Source: DASQZT01 sp963728965 (GTDB lineage: Bacteria > Acidobacteriota > Terriglobia > Bryobacterales > Bryobacteraceae). Taken from it: a stretch of 64,000 bases of DNA. Of this stretch, positions 9,365-18,540 are shown one piece after another; the first letter of the stretch is position 1, and each line of letters begins with the position of its first letter. Where the stretch lies: positions 186,001 to 250,000 of the forward strand of contig CAVSMH010000012.1 in assembly GCA_963728965.1 (NCBI GenBank), in the 5' to 3' direction. A program made the position numbers and the translations under genes. Under the pieces are notes generated by a model. The model had not been told where the DNA came from and ran no database searches. It saw nothing but the letters and a program-made list of their open reading frames with translations.

Positions 9365-9805
9365 TCAGGAAGCGGCGGCGCCTCGCGATTGGACCCGGTC
9401 CATGATTTCGTCGGCCAGCTTTTGCGGGTCGTCTACGTTGGGAATGGTCAGCCGGCTGGTTTCTCCCGCGGTCTCGATGGACAGATCGCCGATGTTGAAT
9501 AGCCGCTGTGTGAGGCGCTGGTCCACCCGCACATCCTGAATTTTCGAGAGCTGGATGTTGCGGGTTGTGTTGGAGGTGATCCCGGTTTCGTAGCGGAGCC
9601 GGTCGCCGGTGATGGTGGTCTTGGTGAATCTCCGTTCCAACGCCTTGAGGCCCGGCCAGAGCAGGATCACCAGCGGAGTGGCCATCCATGGCGAGAAGCC
9701 CCAGTTCAGAAACCAGTAAACAATCGAGCCAACGGAAATCAAGCCGGCGAGAACGGCTCCCGCTTTCACGAACTTCGCCGTGGGTTGAATGGTGAGCTCC
9801 GGCAC
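9365..9805 (-). CDS. PH-domain membrane protein (YdbS/bPH2-like)
   Basis: 146 residues. Two hydrophobic helices (about 12-32 and 38-52) are followed by a bacterial PH-like domain with RRFTKTTITGDRLRYETGI and RNIQLSKIQDVRVDQ, the typical order for bPH2/YdbS-like proteins. This places it in the cytoplasmic membrane with the PH domain inside. The function is unknown. It converges with the HNH gene. Confidence 0.72.
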   Translation of the reverse strand: MPELTIQPTAKFVKAGAVLAGLISVGSIVYWFLNWGFSPWMATPLVILLWPGLKALERRFTKTTITGDRLRYETGITSNTTRNIQLSKIQDVRVDQRLTQRLFNIGDLSIETAGETSRLTIPNVDDPQKLADEIMDRVQSRGAAAS

Positions 9806-9864
9806 AGTACCATACTCCTCGCCCCGTATTGTAACCTGCTCGGTTGCTGTCCTACGATATTGTC

Positions 9865-10872
9865 ATGCGGAACAAGGTACTTACAGCCGCCGGAGTGATG
9901 GTTTTTGCGGCATCCACGCTGACGGCCGATTTCTCATACCAGGAGACCACGACGATCACCGGCGGTGCGATGGCAGGCATCCTGAAGGTTGCGGGGGTGT
10001 TCTCCAAGTCGGCACGTCAGGCCCGCGAGCCGATCGAGAGCACCGTGGCCGTGAAGGGCGATCGGATGGTCCACCGCAGCCCTACCCACCTTCAGATCGT
10101 CGACCTGGGGAGCCAGACCATCACCAGCGTCGATCTGGAGAAGAAAACCTACACCGTCATGACGTTCGACCAGATGAAACAAATGCTGGACGAGATGTCG
10201 AAGAAGATGGGCGAAAACAAAGACAAAGGCGAGATGAATTTCAAGGTGTCGGCCAATGCCACCGGCAAGACCAAGTCGGTGGAGGCAATGGATGCCAAGG
10301 AAATGGTGCTGACCATGACCATGGAGGGCACCGATAAGAAGAGCGGACAATCGGCGGCCATGGTGGTGATCGCCGACGAGTGGATCGCGCCCAAAGTTCC
10401 CGGCTTTGACGAAGTCCGCGATTTCTACCGCCGCATGGCGGAGAAGCTGAACTGGACCCCCAACAGTAATATGTTCGCCAACCGCCCCGACATGGCGCAA
10501 GGAATGGCCGAAGTCGCGAAGGAGACCGCCAAACTGGACGGCATGCCCGTGTTCACCACCACGTCGATGGGCCCGGAAGGCATGCAGCCGGTGGACCGGT
10601 CCGACAAAACGGCGCAGCCGGCACAGCAGTCGAAGGGGCCCTCCGTGAAGAGCGCACTGGGCGGCGCCCTGGGTGGCCGATTCGGATTGGGCCGCAAGAA
10701 GGAGCCGCCGCCCGAACCGCAGCAGTCCGAAGCCGGTGCCGCGCCTGGTGTGCTGATCGAGATGACCACCGAGATCCACGGCTTCTCATCCGCTGCCCTG
10801 GATGCCTCGCAGTTTGAGATTCCCGCGGGATTCAAGAAGGTCGAATTCGAAGCCAGGCGGGGGATGCAGTAG
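9865..10872 (+). CDS. Exported protein of unknown function
   Basis: 335 residues from the ATG at 9865, chosen because it gives a proper signal peptide (MRNKVLTAAGVMVFAASTLT, cleavage near Ala-Asp); an upstream ATG at 9844 would add seven residues before it. The mature protein is rich in Lys, Met and Glu, with a long amphipathic stretch DQMKQMLDEMSKKMGENKDK. Toward the C-terminus a Pro/Gly/Lys-rich linker precedes a segment ending EIPAGFKKVEFE, a pattern common in acidobacterial secreted proteins that scale variables between domains. I do not recognise a family with known function. Confidence 0.65.
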   Translation: MRNKVLTAAGVMVFAASTLTADFSYQETTTITGGAMAGILKVAGVFSKSARQAREPIESTVAVKGDRMVHRSPTHLQIVDLGSQTITSVDLEKKTYTVMTFDQMKQMLDEMSKKMGENKDKGEMNFKVSANATGKTKSVEAMDAKEMVLTMTMEGTDKKSGQSAAMVVIADEWIAPKVPGFDEVRDFYRRMAEKLNWTPNSNMFANRPDMAQGMAEVAKETAKLDGMPVFTTTSMGPEGMQPVDRSDKTAQPAQQSKGPSVKSALGGALGGRFGLGRKKEPPPEPQQSEAGAAPGVLIEMTTEIHGFSSAALDASQFEIPAGFKKVEFEARRGMQ

Positions 10873-10913
10873 GGGAACCGCAAGCATGCACGCCGCAGCG
10901 GCAGGCGCGCGCG

Positions 10914-11750
10914 CTAGCCCGTGCGGCCCAGAAACTCGGCCAGCGCCGCCGTCCACGGGCGCATCGCCGGCAGCTTCGTGTTGAGTAACACCGCCTTCGC
11001 TGGCCGCGTGGCTTTGCGCGGGAAGTGTGTCGCGGGCACCGGCAGCACCGTCACGTTCTTACCGGCGATGCGAAAAATCTCTCGCGCGAAATCGAACCAG
11101 CTCGCGCTCCCGCTGTTGGTGATGTGATAAATGCCCGGCGCCGGCCGCGCCCCCAGCAGTTCGTACGTGCCGCGCGCGAGGTCCGCCGCATACGTCAGGC
11201 TGTTGACCTCGTCCGCGACCGCCTGAATCGTATCCCGCTTCGCCGAAAGGTCCAGCATAATCTCGACAAAGCTCTTCTTCGAGACTTCGCTTTCGCCCTT
11301 GGGGCCGAAGATCACCGCCGTTCGTACCACGTAGGCACCCGCCGCCGCGGCCAGTTCCTCTCCGCGCAGCTTCGAACGGCCATAGGCGGATAGCGGCGCT
11401 GGCGCATCGCCTTCACCGTACTCGCCGGCCGCTCCGTCGAATACATAGTTCGTGCTGTAGTGCACCAGCGGAACGCCCGCTTCTTTCGTGTACGCGGCCA
11501 GCCGTCCCACCAACTCCCCGTTCAGCGTAAAGGCCTGCTCCCGGCGTTCTTCGGCGCCATCCACGTCGTTGAACGCTACGCAGTTAATTACCGCGCCGGG
11601 CGTGTAGCCCAGCGCCTCCACCTTCGCCCGCAACGAGGCCAGGTCGGTCACATCCACATCTTCGCGATCCCATCCCACCGCGTCCGGATAGATCTTCCGA
11701 AGCTGCCCGCCGAGCGTGCCTTTCGATCCGAGAATCAGCACAGGGTCCAT
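10914..11750 (-). CDS. dTDP-4-dehydrorhamnose reductase-like (RmlD) sugar-nucleotide reductase
   Basis: 278 residues from the ATG at 11750, which places the Rossmann motif LILGSKGTLGGQL at the N-terminus as in RmlD; longer upstream reading would add about 48 unrelated residues. Further family marks are INCVAFNDVDGAE, HYSTNYVFDG (Ser/Thr of the triad), and the catalytic YGRSKLRGEE (Tyr/Lys). RmlD reduces dTDP-4-keto-rhamnose in rhamnose synthesis. No rmlABC genes are next to it, so the exact substrate is open. It diverges from the heparinase-like gene across about 50 bp. Confidence 0.8.
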   Translation of the reverse strand: MDPVLILGSKGTLGGQLRKIYPDAVGWDREDVDVTDLASLRAKVEALGYTPGAVINCVAFNDVDGAEERREQAFTLNGELVGRLAAYTKEAGVPLVHYSTNYVFDGAAGEYGEGDAPAPLSAYGRSKLRGEELAAAAGAYVVRTAVIFGPKGESEVSKKSFVEIMLDLSAKRDTIQAVADEVNSLTYAADLARGTYELLGARPAPGIYHITNSGSASWFDFAREIFRIAGKNVTVLPVPATHFPRKATRPAKAVLLNTKLPAMRPWTAALAEFLGRTG

Positions 11751-11802
11751 AGGTTCGTATGCAAGGATCGTAGCACCCCCGCAATGCGCTACAACTAGGG
11801 TG

Positions 11803-13752
11803 ATGCCGACGTGCAACCGGCGCACCTTTCTGGCGGGCACCACCGTTCTGGCGGCCCGCTTCTCCGCGGTGGCAGAGCCCGCCGCGCCGCGCAACCTTCT
11901 CGCCTCCGCCTGGCCGGCCGAGCGCCTCGCCGCGGCGTTGTACTCCCGCGAAGCCTTTCATCCGTATCCTGGCTCGAACGAGCGCGGCCCCTGGGAGTCG
12001 CTCCCTCCCGACGCGCGCGGCGCGCTGCTCCAAGCGGGCGAGAAACAACTCCAGACCCCGTGGGACGTGCTGCCCGCCACTCTCTTCCTCGAATACCAGC
12101 GCGAGGGCAACCGCTCGCGCTACGAAGCGGTCCGCAACCGGCGGCGCTCCAAACTCCAGGACCTCGTGATCGCCGAATGCATCGAGGGCAAAGGCCGCTT
12201 CGCCGATGAAATCGCCAACGGCGTGTGGCTGACCTGCGAAGAGACCTTCTGGGGCGTACCCGCGCACCTCGGCGCGCAGCGCGCCGGCACCGGACTGCCC
12301 GACGTCGCCGAACCCATTGTGGACCTCTTTGCCGCCGAAACCGCGAGCCTGCTCGCCTGGACCCTGTACCTCACCGGTCCGCGGCTGGCCGCGGTCTCGA
12401 AACTCATTCCCGACCGCATCCGGCTCGAAATCGACCGCCGCGTCCTCACCCCCTGCCTCACGCGCAACGATTTCAGTTGGATGGGATTCTCGGGCCGTCC
12501 AGTCAATAACTGGAACCCGTGGATCTGCTCCAACTGGCTCACCTCCGCGCTGCTCGAAGAGGCCGATCCGAAGCGTCGCCAGACCGCCGTCGTCAAAATC
12601 GTCCGCTGTCTCGACTATTTCCTCAACGGCTACGACGACGATGGCGGCTGCGACGAAGGCCCGAGCTATTGGGGCCGTGCCGGTGCTTCCCTGTTCGACT
12701 GCCTCGAATTGCTGCACCATGCCAGCGGCGGCACACTCAACGTCTACCGGCAGCCCCTCATCGGTGAGATGGGCCGCTACATCTGCCGAGCCCACATTGC
12801 CGGCGACTGGTACACCAACTTCGCCGACGCCCCGGCGCGCGTCTCCGTCAATGGCGACCTGGTATACCGCTACGGCGAACGGATCGAAGACCGGCGCATG
12901 ATGGCCCACGGCGCATTTGCTGCCTTTCTGCACTCGCCCGCCGCCATTCCCGGCGACAGCATCGGACGGCAGTTGCCGGCGCTGTTCCACCTGGAAGCGC
13001 TGCGGCGCGCGCCGCGGGCGCAGGCGCTCTTCCGCGATTCGTGGCTGCCCGGCATCCAGGTGATGGCCGCGCGCGTCACAGCGAATTCCGCCGAGGGACT
13101 GTACCTCGCCGCCCAGGGCGGCCACAACGCCGAAAGCCACAACCATAACGATGTCGGCAACTTCCTGGTCTACTCCAACGGCATGCCGGCGATCGTCGAT
13201 ATCGGCGTCGAGACCTACACCGCCAAAACCTTCAGCTCGCGCCGCTATGAGATCTGGACCATGCAGTCCGCCTGGCACAACTGCCCCACCGTAAATGGCG
13301 TGATGCAGTCCGCCGGCCGCGAGTTTGCCGCCCGCGACGTCACCTGCCACGCCGATGACGCCGCTGCTGAAATGCGCCTGGACATCGCCGCCGCGTATCC
13401 CAAAGAAGCGCACCTCGAACGCTGGCAGCGCACCCTGCGGCTCGATCGCGGCAGGAACGAAATCCACGTGGTGGATGACTACGCCCTCACCCAGCCCGCC
13501 AGGACCATCGCGCTCACCCTGATGACGCCGTGCCCCGTCACCCCCGGTGACGGCAAGCTGGCGCTCGCGGTGGCCCCCGGCCATACGGTGAACGTGTTCT
13601 ACGATTCCGCGGTGTTCCAGCCCGCCGTCGAACAGGTCCATATCGAAGACAGCCGCCTGCGCGCTTCCTGGGGCGAGCGCCTCTTCCGCATCCAACTGCG
13701 CGCCGAAAATCCGCCCCCGCGCGCGGCGTGGACCCTGCGGATCACGCAGTAG
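11803..13752 (+). CDS. Heparinase II/III-like secreted protein
   Basis: 649 residues from the ATG at 11803. The N-terminus NRRTFLAGTTVLAARFSAVA is a Tat-type signal (twin Arg). An alpha-helical toroid-like region covers about 50-380. The C-terminal beta domain starts with GGHNAESHNHNDVGNFLVY, the metal/His region typical of heparinase II/III family lyases. Such enzymes cleave uronic-acid polysaccharides by beta-elimination in the periplasm. No transporter or sugar-utilisation operon surrounds it, so the polysaccharide is unknown. Confidence 0.8.
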   Translation: MPTCNRRTFLAGTTVLAARFSAVAEPAAPRNLLASAWPAERLAAALYSREAFHPYPGSNERGPWESLPPDARGALLQAGEKQLQTPWDVLPATLFLEYQREGNRSRYEAVRNRRRSKLQDLVIAECIEGKGRFADEIANGVWLTCEETFWGVPAHLGAQRAGTGLPDVAEPIVDLFAAETASLLAWTLYLTGPRLAAVSKLIPDRIRLEIDRRVLTPCLTRNDFSWMGFSGRPVNNWNPWICSNWLTSALLEEADPKRRQTAVVKIVRCLDYFLNGYDDDGGCDEGPSYWGRAGASLFDCLELLHHASGGTLNVYRQPLIGEMGRYICRAHIAGDWYTNFADAPARVSVNGDLVYRYGERIEDRRMMAHGAFAAFLHSPAAIPGDSIGRQLPALFHLEALRRAPRAQALFRDSWLPGIQVMAARVTANSAEGLYLAAQGGHNAESHNHNDVGNFLVYSNGMPAIVDIGVETYTAKTFSSRRYEIWTMQSAWHNCPTVNGVMQSAGREFAARDVTCHADDAAAEMRLDIAAAYPKEAHLERWQRTLRLDRGRNEIHVVDDYALTQPARTIALTLMTPCPVTPGDGKLALAVAPGHTVNVFYDSAVFQPAVEQVHIEDSRLRASWGERLFRIQLRAENPPPRAAWTLRITQ

Positions 13753-13783
13753 GCGGGTGGCCGCGATATGCTGGTGAGACTCT

Positions 13784-14398
13784 ATGAAACTCCCGGCATG
13801 TCTGCTCGCGCTCGCCGCCGCCGCTTTCGCCCAGGTCCCCAACCAACACCACCACCCCTCCTCCGCGGAGTACGCCAAGGTCCTCGAGGACCCCTCCCGC
13901 GATGCCTGGCAGAAGCCCCACGAGGTGGTGATGCTGCTCGGGCTCAAGCCCACCGAAACCATCGCCGACATCGGCGCCGGCACCGGGTACTTCGCGCGGC
14001 GCTTCGCCAATCATGCGGGCAAGGTGTACGCCGTCGATATCGACCCTAAACTGCTCGACATCGTTCGCAAAAATGCGCCGGCCAACCTCGAAACCGTGCT
14101 CGCCGCGCCCGACGACCCGCGCCTCCCGGACGCCTCCGTCGATACCATCTTCATCTGCGAAGTGCTCCACCACATCGAGAACCGCTCGGCCTACTACCCC
14201 AAGCTGGCCCGCGCGCTCAAGCCCGGCGGCCGCATCGTCATCATCGATTTCTTCAAGAAGGATCTGCCCGTGGGACCGCCCGTGGCCATGAAGATCTCCG
14301 AAGAGCAGGCCGTGGCGGAGCTGAAACAGGCGGGCTTTCGCCTCACCAAACGCGCCGATTTCCTCCCCTACCAGTACTTCCTCTTCTTCGAGCGCTGA
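13784..14398 (+). CDS. Class I SAM-dependent methyltransferase with a signal peptide
   Basis: 204 residues. Residues 1-17 (MKLPACLLALAAAAFAQ) look like a cleavable signal peptide. The rest is a class I methyltransferase: motif I IADIGAGTGYFARRF, acidic residue of motif II in YAVDIDPK, motif III-IV DTIFICEVLHHIE, and the LKPGGRIVIIDFF post-motif. The combination of a export signal with a cytosolic-cofactor enzyme is odd because SAM is not normally available outside the membrane. It sits 31 bp after the heparinase-like gene on the same strand. Confidence 0.8.
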   Translation: MKLPACLLALAAAAFAQVPNQHHHPSSAEYAKVLEDPSRDAWQKPHEVVMLLGLKPTETIADIGAGTGYFARRFANHAGKVYAVDIDPKLLDIVRKNAPANLETVLAAPDDPRLPDASVDTIFICEVLHHIENRSAYYPKLARALKPGGRIVIIDFFKKDLPVGPPVAMKISEEQAVAELKQAGFRLTKRADFLPYQYFLFFER

Positions 14399-14401
14399 AC
14401 G

Positions 14402-15925
14402 TCAGCGTCCGAAATCGCCCAGGAACGCGGCCACCGTCCGCTCCAGGTCCGAGGCGGCCTGCGCGGTGAAGGGAGACGTCCGCGGCTCATAGCCGCCTTC
14501 CGCGAATGCCTTGGCGGTGGGCAGGTAACCGAACCAGCCGTTGGTATAGCCGAAATAGAACGTGCGGGCAAACGGAGACCGTCCGCGCAAATCCATGGCG
14601 ATCTCACAGAACAATTCCACCGGTGCCGACCAGATCACCGTGTCGTTGATCCGCAGAAATCGCACCGGCAGCCGCACCATCGGCGTGCTTCCCGGTTTCG
14701 CGTACGCGGCCAGTTCCTCCGGCCATACCAGGTCGCTGCGGCGCGGCGTTTCCACGAACTGCTCGCCGACCCGCATCGTTACCTCACCGGTGGCCGCCGG
14801 CAAGCCGGCGAGCGCGGCCATCACGCGGTCGCCCAGTAGTACCTTGAACTGCGAAAGATGCCCGCTCCGCGCGTCGGGGTACACGCTATAGATCGGCGCA
14901 AGGTCCCCCGCCGCGCCGTTCACATACAACACCGGCGCGCCGAGTTTCTGTTCCAGGTAGGCGCTCACCGTCCCAGGCGCGTCTCCGCTGACCAGCAGGT
15001 TCTGCCCGCTGAGCACCGTTCCATGCATGGCGTAGTTCACCACCAGCGCGATGGGCCGCCCGTCTGCCCGCTCCACGCGCACCAGGTTCACCTGCCGGTC
15101 CGCCGGCCCTTCCGGGTTCAGCCCCAACGACACCTGCCCATCCACGTCTTTCGCCCGCCGGTTGAGATTCGCCAGCGCCGTGCCCGTGCCGAAGGCGACG
15201 CGCGCCGGTTCGAGCCGCTCGCGCGCGGTCCGGACCGCCTCCACCAGCGAGGCGATCACGCGGCTGGTGTAGTTCCGGTCCCACTCGTGGTCCGAGCGCC
15301 CCAACAGCATTCGGTAAATGTCCGGAGGACCCACCTCGGGCGCCGAGTGCGTGTGCGTCACGCTCCACCAGAACTGCGCCCTTGGAATGCCCAACTGGCT
15401 TTCGAGTGTCCGCGCCGCCTCGGCGTACACCGTCGGCGAGAACAGGCACAGGTCGCTCGCCACCAGGTAAAACTGCGTCTCGCCCGAATCGAACCCCACC
15501 ACGCGGTGGTAGATGCGGTCGAGCACCCCTGTGGACTGCCGCGCTGCATATCCCATCAGCCATTGCGGTCCTTCCGGCGTGATGTCCACCTTCGCCGCCG
15601 CCGCGCGAAACGCCAGCCGCCGCGCCAGGAATGCCAGCATCTCGTCGAGCCCCATGGGACGCGAAATTCCGCCCGGCGGCATCTGCCCCGCCGCCAGTTT
15701 GCGCCAGATCTTCTCCCAGCCCGCCCGCCGCGATCGGAGCGATGCCTCCGCGGTGAATGGCGTCAGGTCCAGCCCTGCCGAGGGCATCTGCGCGTTGTGG
15801 CATTGCAGGCAGGACGTGCCCAGCACCGGCGCCACAACCGCATCGAACCCCCCGTCACCAGCGTCAGCCGGCAGAGCCGCTGCGGCTGCGAGGAGGAGGA
15901 TCCGGCACAGTCTGCCGCGAGGCAT
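14402..15925 (-). CDS. Neutral/alkaline ceramidase-like protein with an N-terminal haem motif
   Basis: 507 residues from the ATG at 15925, giving the signal peptide RLCRILLLAAAAALPADAG. A single cytochrome-c-type CLQCH follows at about 39-43, with MPPGG later as possible Met ligand region. From about 115 a neutral ceramidase-like domain begins (VDITPEGPQWLMGYA, SVTHTHSAPEVGP with metal-binding His, YAMHGTVL, SGDAPGTVSAYLE). A short cytochrome-like domain fused to a hydrolase is common in Acidobacteria and Planctomycetes but its redox role is unproven. Adjacent to the methyltransferase gene, convergent. Confidence 0.78.
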   Translation of the reverse strand: MPRGRLCRILLLAAAAALPADAGDGGFDAVVAPVLGTSCLQCHNAQMPSAGLDLTPFTAEASLRSRRAGWEKIWRKLAAGQMPPGGISRPMGLDEMLAFLARRLAFRAAAAKVDITPEGPQWLMGYAARQSTGVLDRIYHRVVGFDSGETQFYLVASDLCLFSPTVYAEAARTLESQLGIPRAQFWWSVTHTHSAPEVGPPDIYRMLLGRSDHEWDRNYTSRVIASLVEAVRTARERLEPARVAFGTGTALANLNRRAKDVDGQVSLGLNPEGPADRQVNLVRVERADGRPIALVVNYAMHGTVLSGQNLLVSGDAPGTVSAYLEQKLGAPVLYVNGAAGDLAPIYSVYPDARSGHLSQFKVLLGDRVMAALAGLPAATGEVTMRVGEQFVETPRRSDLVWPEELAAYAKPGSTPMVRLPVRFLRINDTVIWSAPVELFCEIAMDLRGRSPFARTFYFGYTNGWFGYLPTAKAFAEGGYEPRTSPFTAQAASDLERTVAAFLGDFGR

Positions 15926-16123
15926 GTCGGATAATACCACGCGCGCCGGGAAGGGCGAGCCGGTGCGAATGCCCCACCTCTGCGCGTTTTGGCCCAAATC
16001 CGTGCGCGTCAAAGAACCGCGCATGCCGAAAAAATCACCATTTTTCCTCCATTTCCCGATTTTTGGACCGTTTGGTCCCTTTCGTGCCTTCAGCGTTGGC
16101 ACCTTAACCCAAGGAGGGTGTTC

Positions 16124-16588
16124 TTGCGACGCCTGTTTCACGATTCGGGCCACCTGCTTCGCCCGGCGATCGTTCTCCTGGCCGGACTCGCCGCCTTTCT
16201 GGTGATTCGCGGAGCGGTCATCCCCACCGCCTTCGGCAAATACGGCCACTATCGGCCCGGGGCGCTCGACGCCATCCGCCAGCATCCTGCCGCGTACGCC
16301 GGCCAAGCCACCTGCATCCTGTGCCACCAAGATCAGGAGACGGTGCGCGCCGCCGGCAAACATGCCCATCTGGCCTGCGAAGCTTGCCACGGCCCTCAAC
16401 AGAAACACGCCACGGCCGACGATCCCGCGGCCTTCAAGCCCGTACTGCCGGACGTTGCCACCCTCTGCCGCTCGTGTCACGAGAAGGACGCGGCCAAGCC
16501 CCGGACCTTCCCCCAGGTCGCCACCGTCGAGCACTCCGGCGGCGTGCCCTGCAACTCCTGCCACCAGCCACACAATCCGCATCTGTGA
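16124..16588 (+). CDS. Membrane-anchored tetrahaem c-type cytochrome
   Basis: 154 residues from a TTG at 16124, chosen for the good ribosome site AAGGAGG 7 bp upstream; it gives LRRLFHDSGHLLRP and then a membrane helix AIVLLAGLAAFLVI. Four CxxCH motifs follow (CILCH, CEACH, CRSCH, CNSCH), so up to four covalently bound haems outside the membrane. Distal ligand histidines appear between them. It leads the operon with NrfC- and NrfD-like proteins and probably passes electrons between the quinone pool and a periplasmic partner; no NrfA-like terminal reductase is in the window. Confidence 0.82.
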   Translation: MRRLFHDSGHLLRPAIVLLAGLAAFLVIRGAVIPTAFGKYGHYRPGALDAIRQHPAAYAGQATCILCHQDQETVRAAGKHAHLACEACHGPQQKHATADDPAAFKPVLPDVATLCRSCHEKDAAKPRTFPQVATVEHSGGVPCNSCHQPHNPHL

Positions 16589-16595
16589 GGGAAAC

Positions 16596-17336
16596 ATGGA
16601 CGTCAGCCGGCGAGATCTCATTCAAATAGGCGGCAAGCTCCTGGTCCTGGCCTCCGTCGGGGCCACGCTCGACCAGATCACCGGGGCCGCCCCCCCCAGC
16701 GAGGCCTACCGAATGGCCGACCACTGGTGGGGCATGATCATCGATATCGATAAATGCATCGGCTGCGGCAACTGCGTGCGCGCCTGCTCCAAGGAAAACG
16801 GCGTACCCGAGGGGTACTTCCGCACCTGGGTCGAGCGCTATCAAATCGAGGAAGGCAAGCAGCCCAAAGTCGATTCGCCCGACGGCGCCATCCACGGCTT
16901 CCCTCCTTCCACCCCCGCCAATGTGAAGAGCTTCTTCGTACCCAAGCTCTGCAACCACTGCGCCGATTCCCCCTGCGTGCAGGTCTGCCCGGTCGGCGCC
17001 ACGTTCGTCAGCCCCGATGGCGTGGTGCTGGTGGACGAAAGCTATTGCCTCGGATGCCGCTACTGCGTGCAGGCCTGCCCCTACGGCTGCCGCTACCTGC
17101 ATCCCGAGAAGGAAACGGTGGATAAGTGCACGCTCTGTTACCACCGCATCACCCAGGGCCTCACCACCGCCTGCTGCGAGAACTGTCCCACCGGCGCCCG
17201 TCAACTGGTAGATTTCAAGAACCCTCAGGACCCCGTCCACGAAATCCTGCGCACCAGCAAAGTGCAGGTGCTGAAACCGTACATGGCCACGGAAGCCAAG
17301 GTCTACTACAAGAACCTGGATGGTTCGGTGCGATAA
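16596..17336 (+). CDS. Ferredoxin-like [4Fe-4S] subunit (NrfC/DmsB type)
   Basis: 246 residues. The start SRRDLIQIGG is a Tat-type signal. Four cysteine clusters are visible: CIGCGNCVRAC, CNHCADSPCVQVC, CLGCRYCVQAC and CTLCYHR...CCENC, giving four [4Fe-4S] sites as in NrfC, PsrB and DmsB. Electron transfer between an NrfD-type quinone-binding membrane protein and a partner is the known role. The gene starts 7 bp after the tetrahaem cytochrome and is followed 10 bp later by the NrfD-like gene. Confidence 0.9.
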   Translation: MDVSRRDLIQIGGKLLVLASVGATLDQITGAAPPSEAYRMADHWWGMIIDIDKCIGCGNCVRACSKENGVPEGYFRTWVERYQIEEGKQPKVDSPDGAIHGFPPSTPANVKSFFVPKLCNHCADSPCVQVCPVGATFVSPDGVVLVDESYCLGCRYCVQACPYGCRYLHPEKETVDKCTLCYHRITQGLTTACCENCPTGARQLVDFKNPQDPVHEILRTSKVQVLKPYMATEAKVYYKNLDGSVR

Positions 17337-17346
17337 GGAGAATCAA

Positions 17347-18540
17347 ATGATACCCGGCGTCGATGGTTTCATGTATCCCAACGAGGTGGAATTGCAGTGG
17401 AGCATTCTGATCGTGCTCTATCCCTACATCACCGGCCTGGTGGCCGGCGCGTTCATCCTGGCCTCGCTCGAACGCGTCTTCAAAGTGGAGGCCGTCCGTC
17501 CCACCTACCGCCTGGCGCTGCTCACCGCGCTGGCGTTCCTGCTGGTCGCTCCGCTGCCGCTCCAACTCCACCTGGGCCACCCCGAACGGTCGCTCGAAAT
17601 GTACCTCACCCCGCACACCTCTTCGGCCATGGCGATGTTCGGGTTCGTCTACCTCTGGTATCTCATGGTTGTGCTGCTGCTCGAAATCTGGCTCGAGTAC
17701 CGCGCCGATATCGTACGCCTCGCCCAGACTTCCACCGGCCTCACCCGCATCATCTATAAGACCCTCACGCTCGGCTCCGAGAACGTCAGCCCGGCTGCCC
17801 GCATCATCGACGACAAGGTCGGCTACACCGTCACCGTCATCGGCATCCCTTCGGCCTTCCTGCTGCACGGCTACGTCGGCTTCATCTTCGGTTCCATCAA
17901 GGCCAATCCCTGGTGGTCCTCGCCGCTCATGCCCATCGTCTTCCTCTTCTCGGCGATGACCTCCGGCATCGCGGCGGTGCTGCTGCTCTACATGGTCACC
18001 ATGAAGGTGAAGAAAATGCGCATCGACATGCGCTGCCTCGATACCATCGCCAAGTACCTCTTCTACACCTTCGTCATCGACTTCACCCTGGAAATGCTGG
18101 ACTTGATTCACCGCACCTACGAGGCGGATGAATCCTTCCGCAGCCTCGATTTCATGGTCCACACCCGCCTGTGGGGCTCGCAGGTGATCCTCCAGATTCT
18201 GCTCGGCACCCTGGTGCCGCTGGTCCTGCTGGCGGCCACCCAGTTGTGGCGCTTCTCCGAGGCGCGCCGGCGCACCATGTACCTCGCTGCGTGCAGCCTG
18301 GTGATGATCGGCATTTTCGCCATGCGTTGGAACGTCGTGATCGGCGGGCAGCTCTTCTCCAAGAGTTTCCTGGGATACACCTCGTACAAAATGGACTTCG
18401 TCACCCGCGAGGGTCTGTTGCCGGCGATCGGCCTGATGTTGCTGCCGTTCGTCATCTTCATCGTGCTGGTAAAACTCCTGCCGCCTTGGCCGGAACGTGA
18501 GGGGGACTACCATGTCACAGCCGGAGCCGGAAGGGCTTGA
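17347..18540 (+). CDS. NrfD/PsrC-like quinone-interacting membrane subunit
   Basis: 397 residues from the ATG at 17347, with AAGGAG 10 bp upstream. Eight to ten membrane helices are visible, starting with YPYITGLVAGAFILASL and ending ATQLWR...LGLMLLPFVIFIVL. This is the NrfD/PsrC fold that exchanges electrons with menaquinone. With the cytochrome and iron-sulfur protein it makes a complete membrane module, but the catalytic subunit it serves is not in this window. Its 3' end overlaps the next gene by 29 bp. Confidence 0.88.
   Translation: MIPGVDGFMYPNEVELQWSILIVLYPYITGLVAGAFILASLERVFKVEAVRPTYRLALLTALAFLLVAPLPLQLHLGHPERSLEMYLTPHTSSAMAMFGFVYLWYLMVVLLLEIWLEYRADIVRLAQTSTGLTRIIYKTLTLGSENVSPAARIIDDKVGYTVTVIGIPSAFLLHGYVGFIFGSIKANPWWSSPLMPIVFLFSAMTSGIAAVLLLYMVTMKVKKMRIDMRCLDTIAKYLFYTFVIDFTLEMLDLIHRTYEADESFRSLDFMVHTRLWGSQVILQILLGTLVPLVLLAATQLWRFSEARRRTMYLAACSLVMIGIFAMRWNVVIGGQLFSKSFLGYTSYKMDFVTREGLLPAIGLMLLPFVIFIVLVKLLPPWPEREGDYHVTAGAGRA

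Noticed and set aside
11584..14010. 808-residue minus-strand frame across the heparinase-like gene
   Set aside because: Low-complexity composition and full overlap with a recognised protein on the plus strand.
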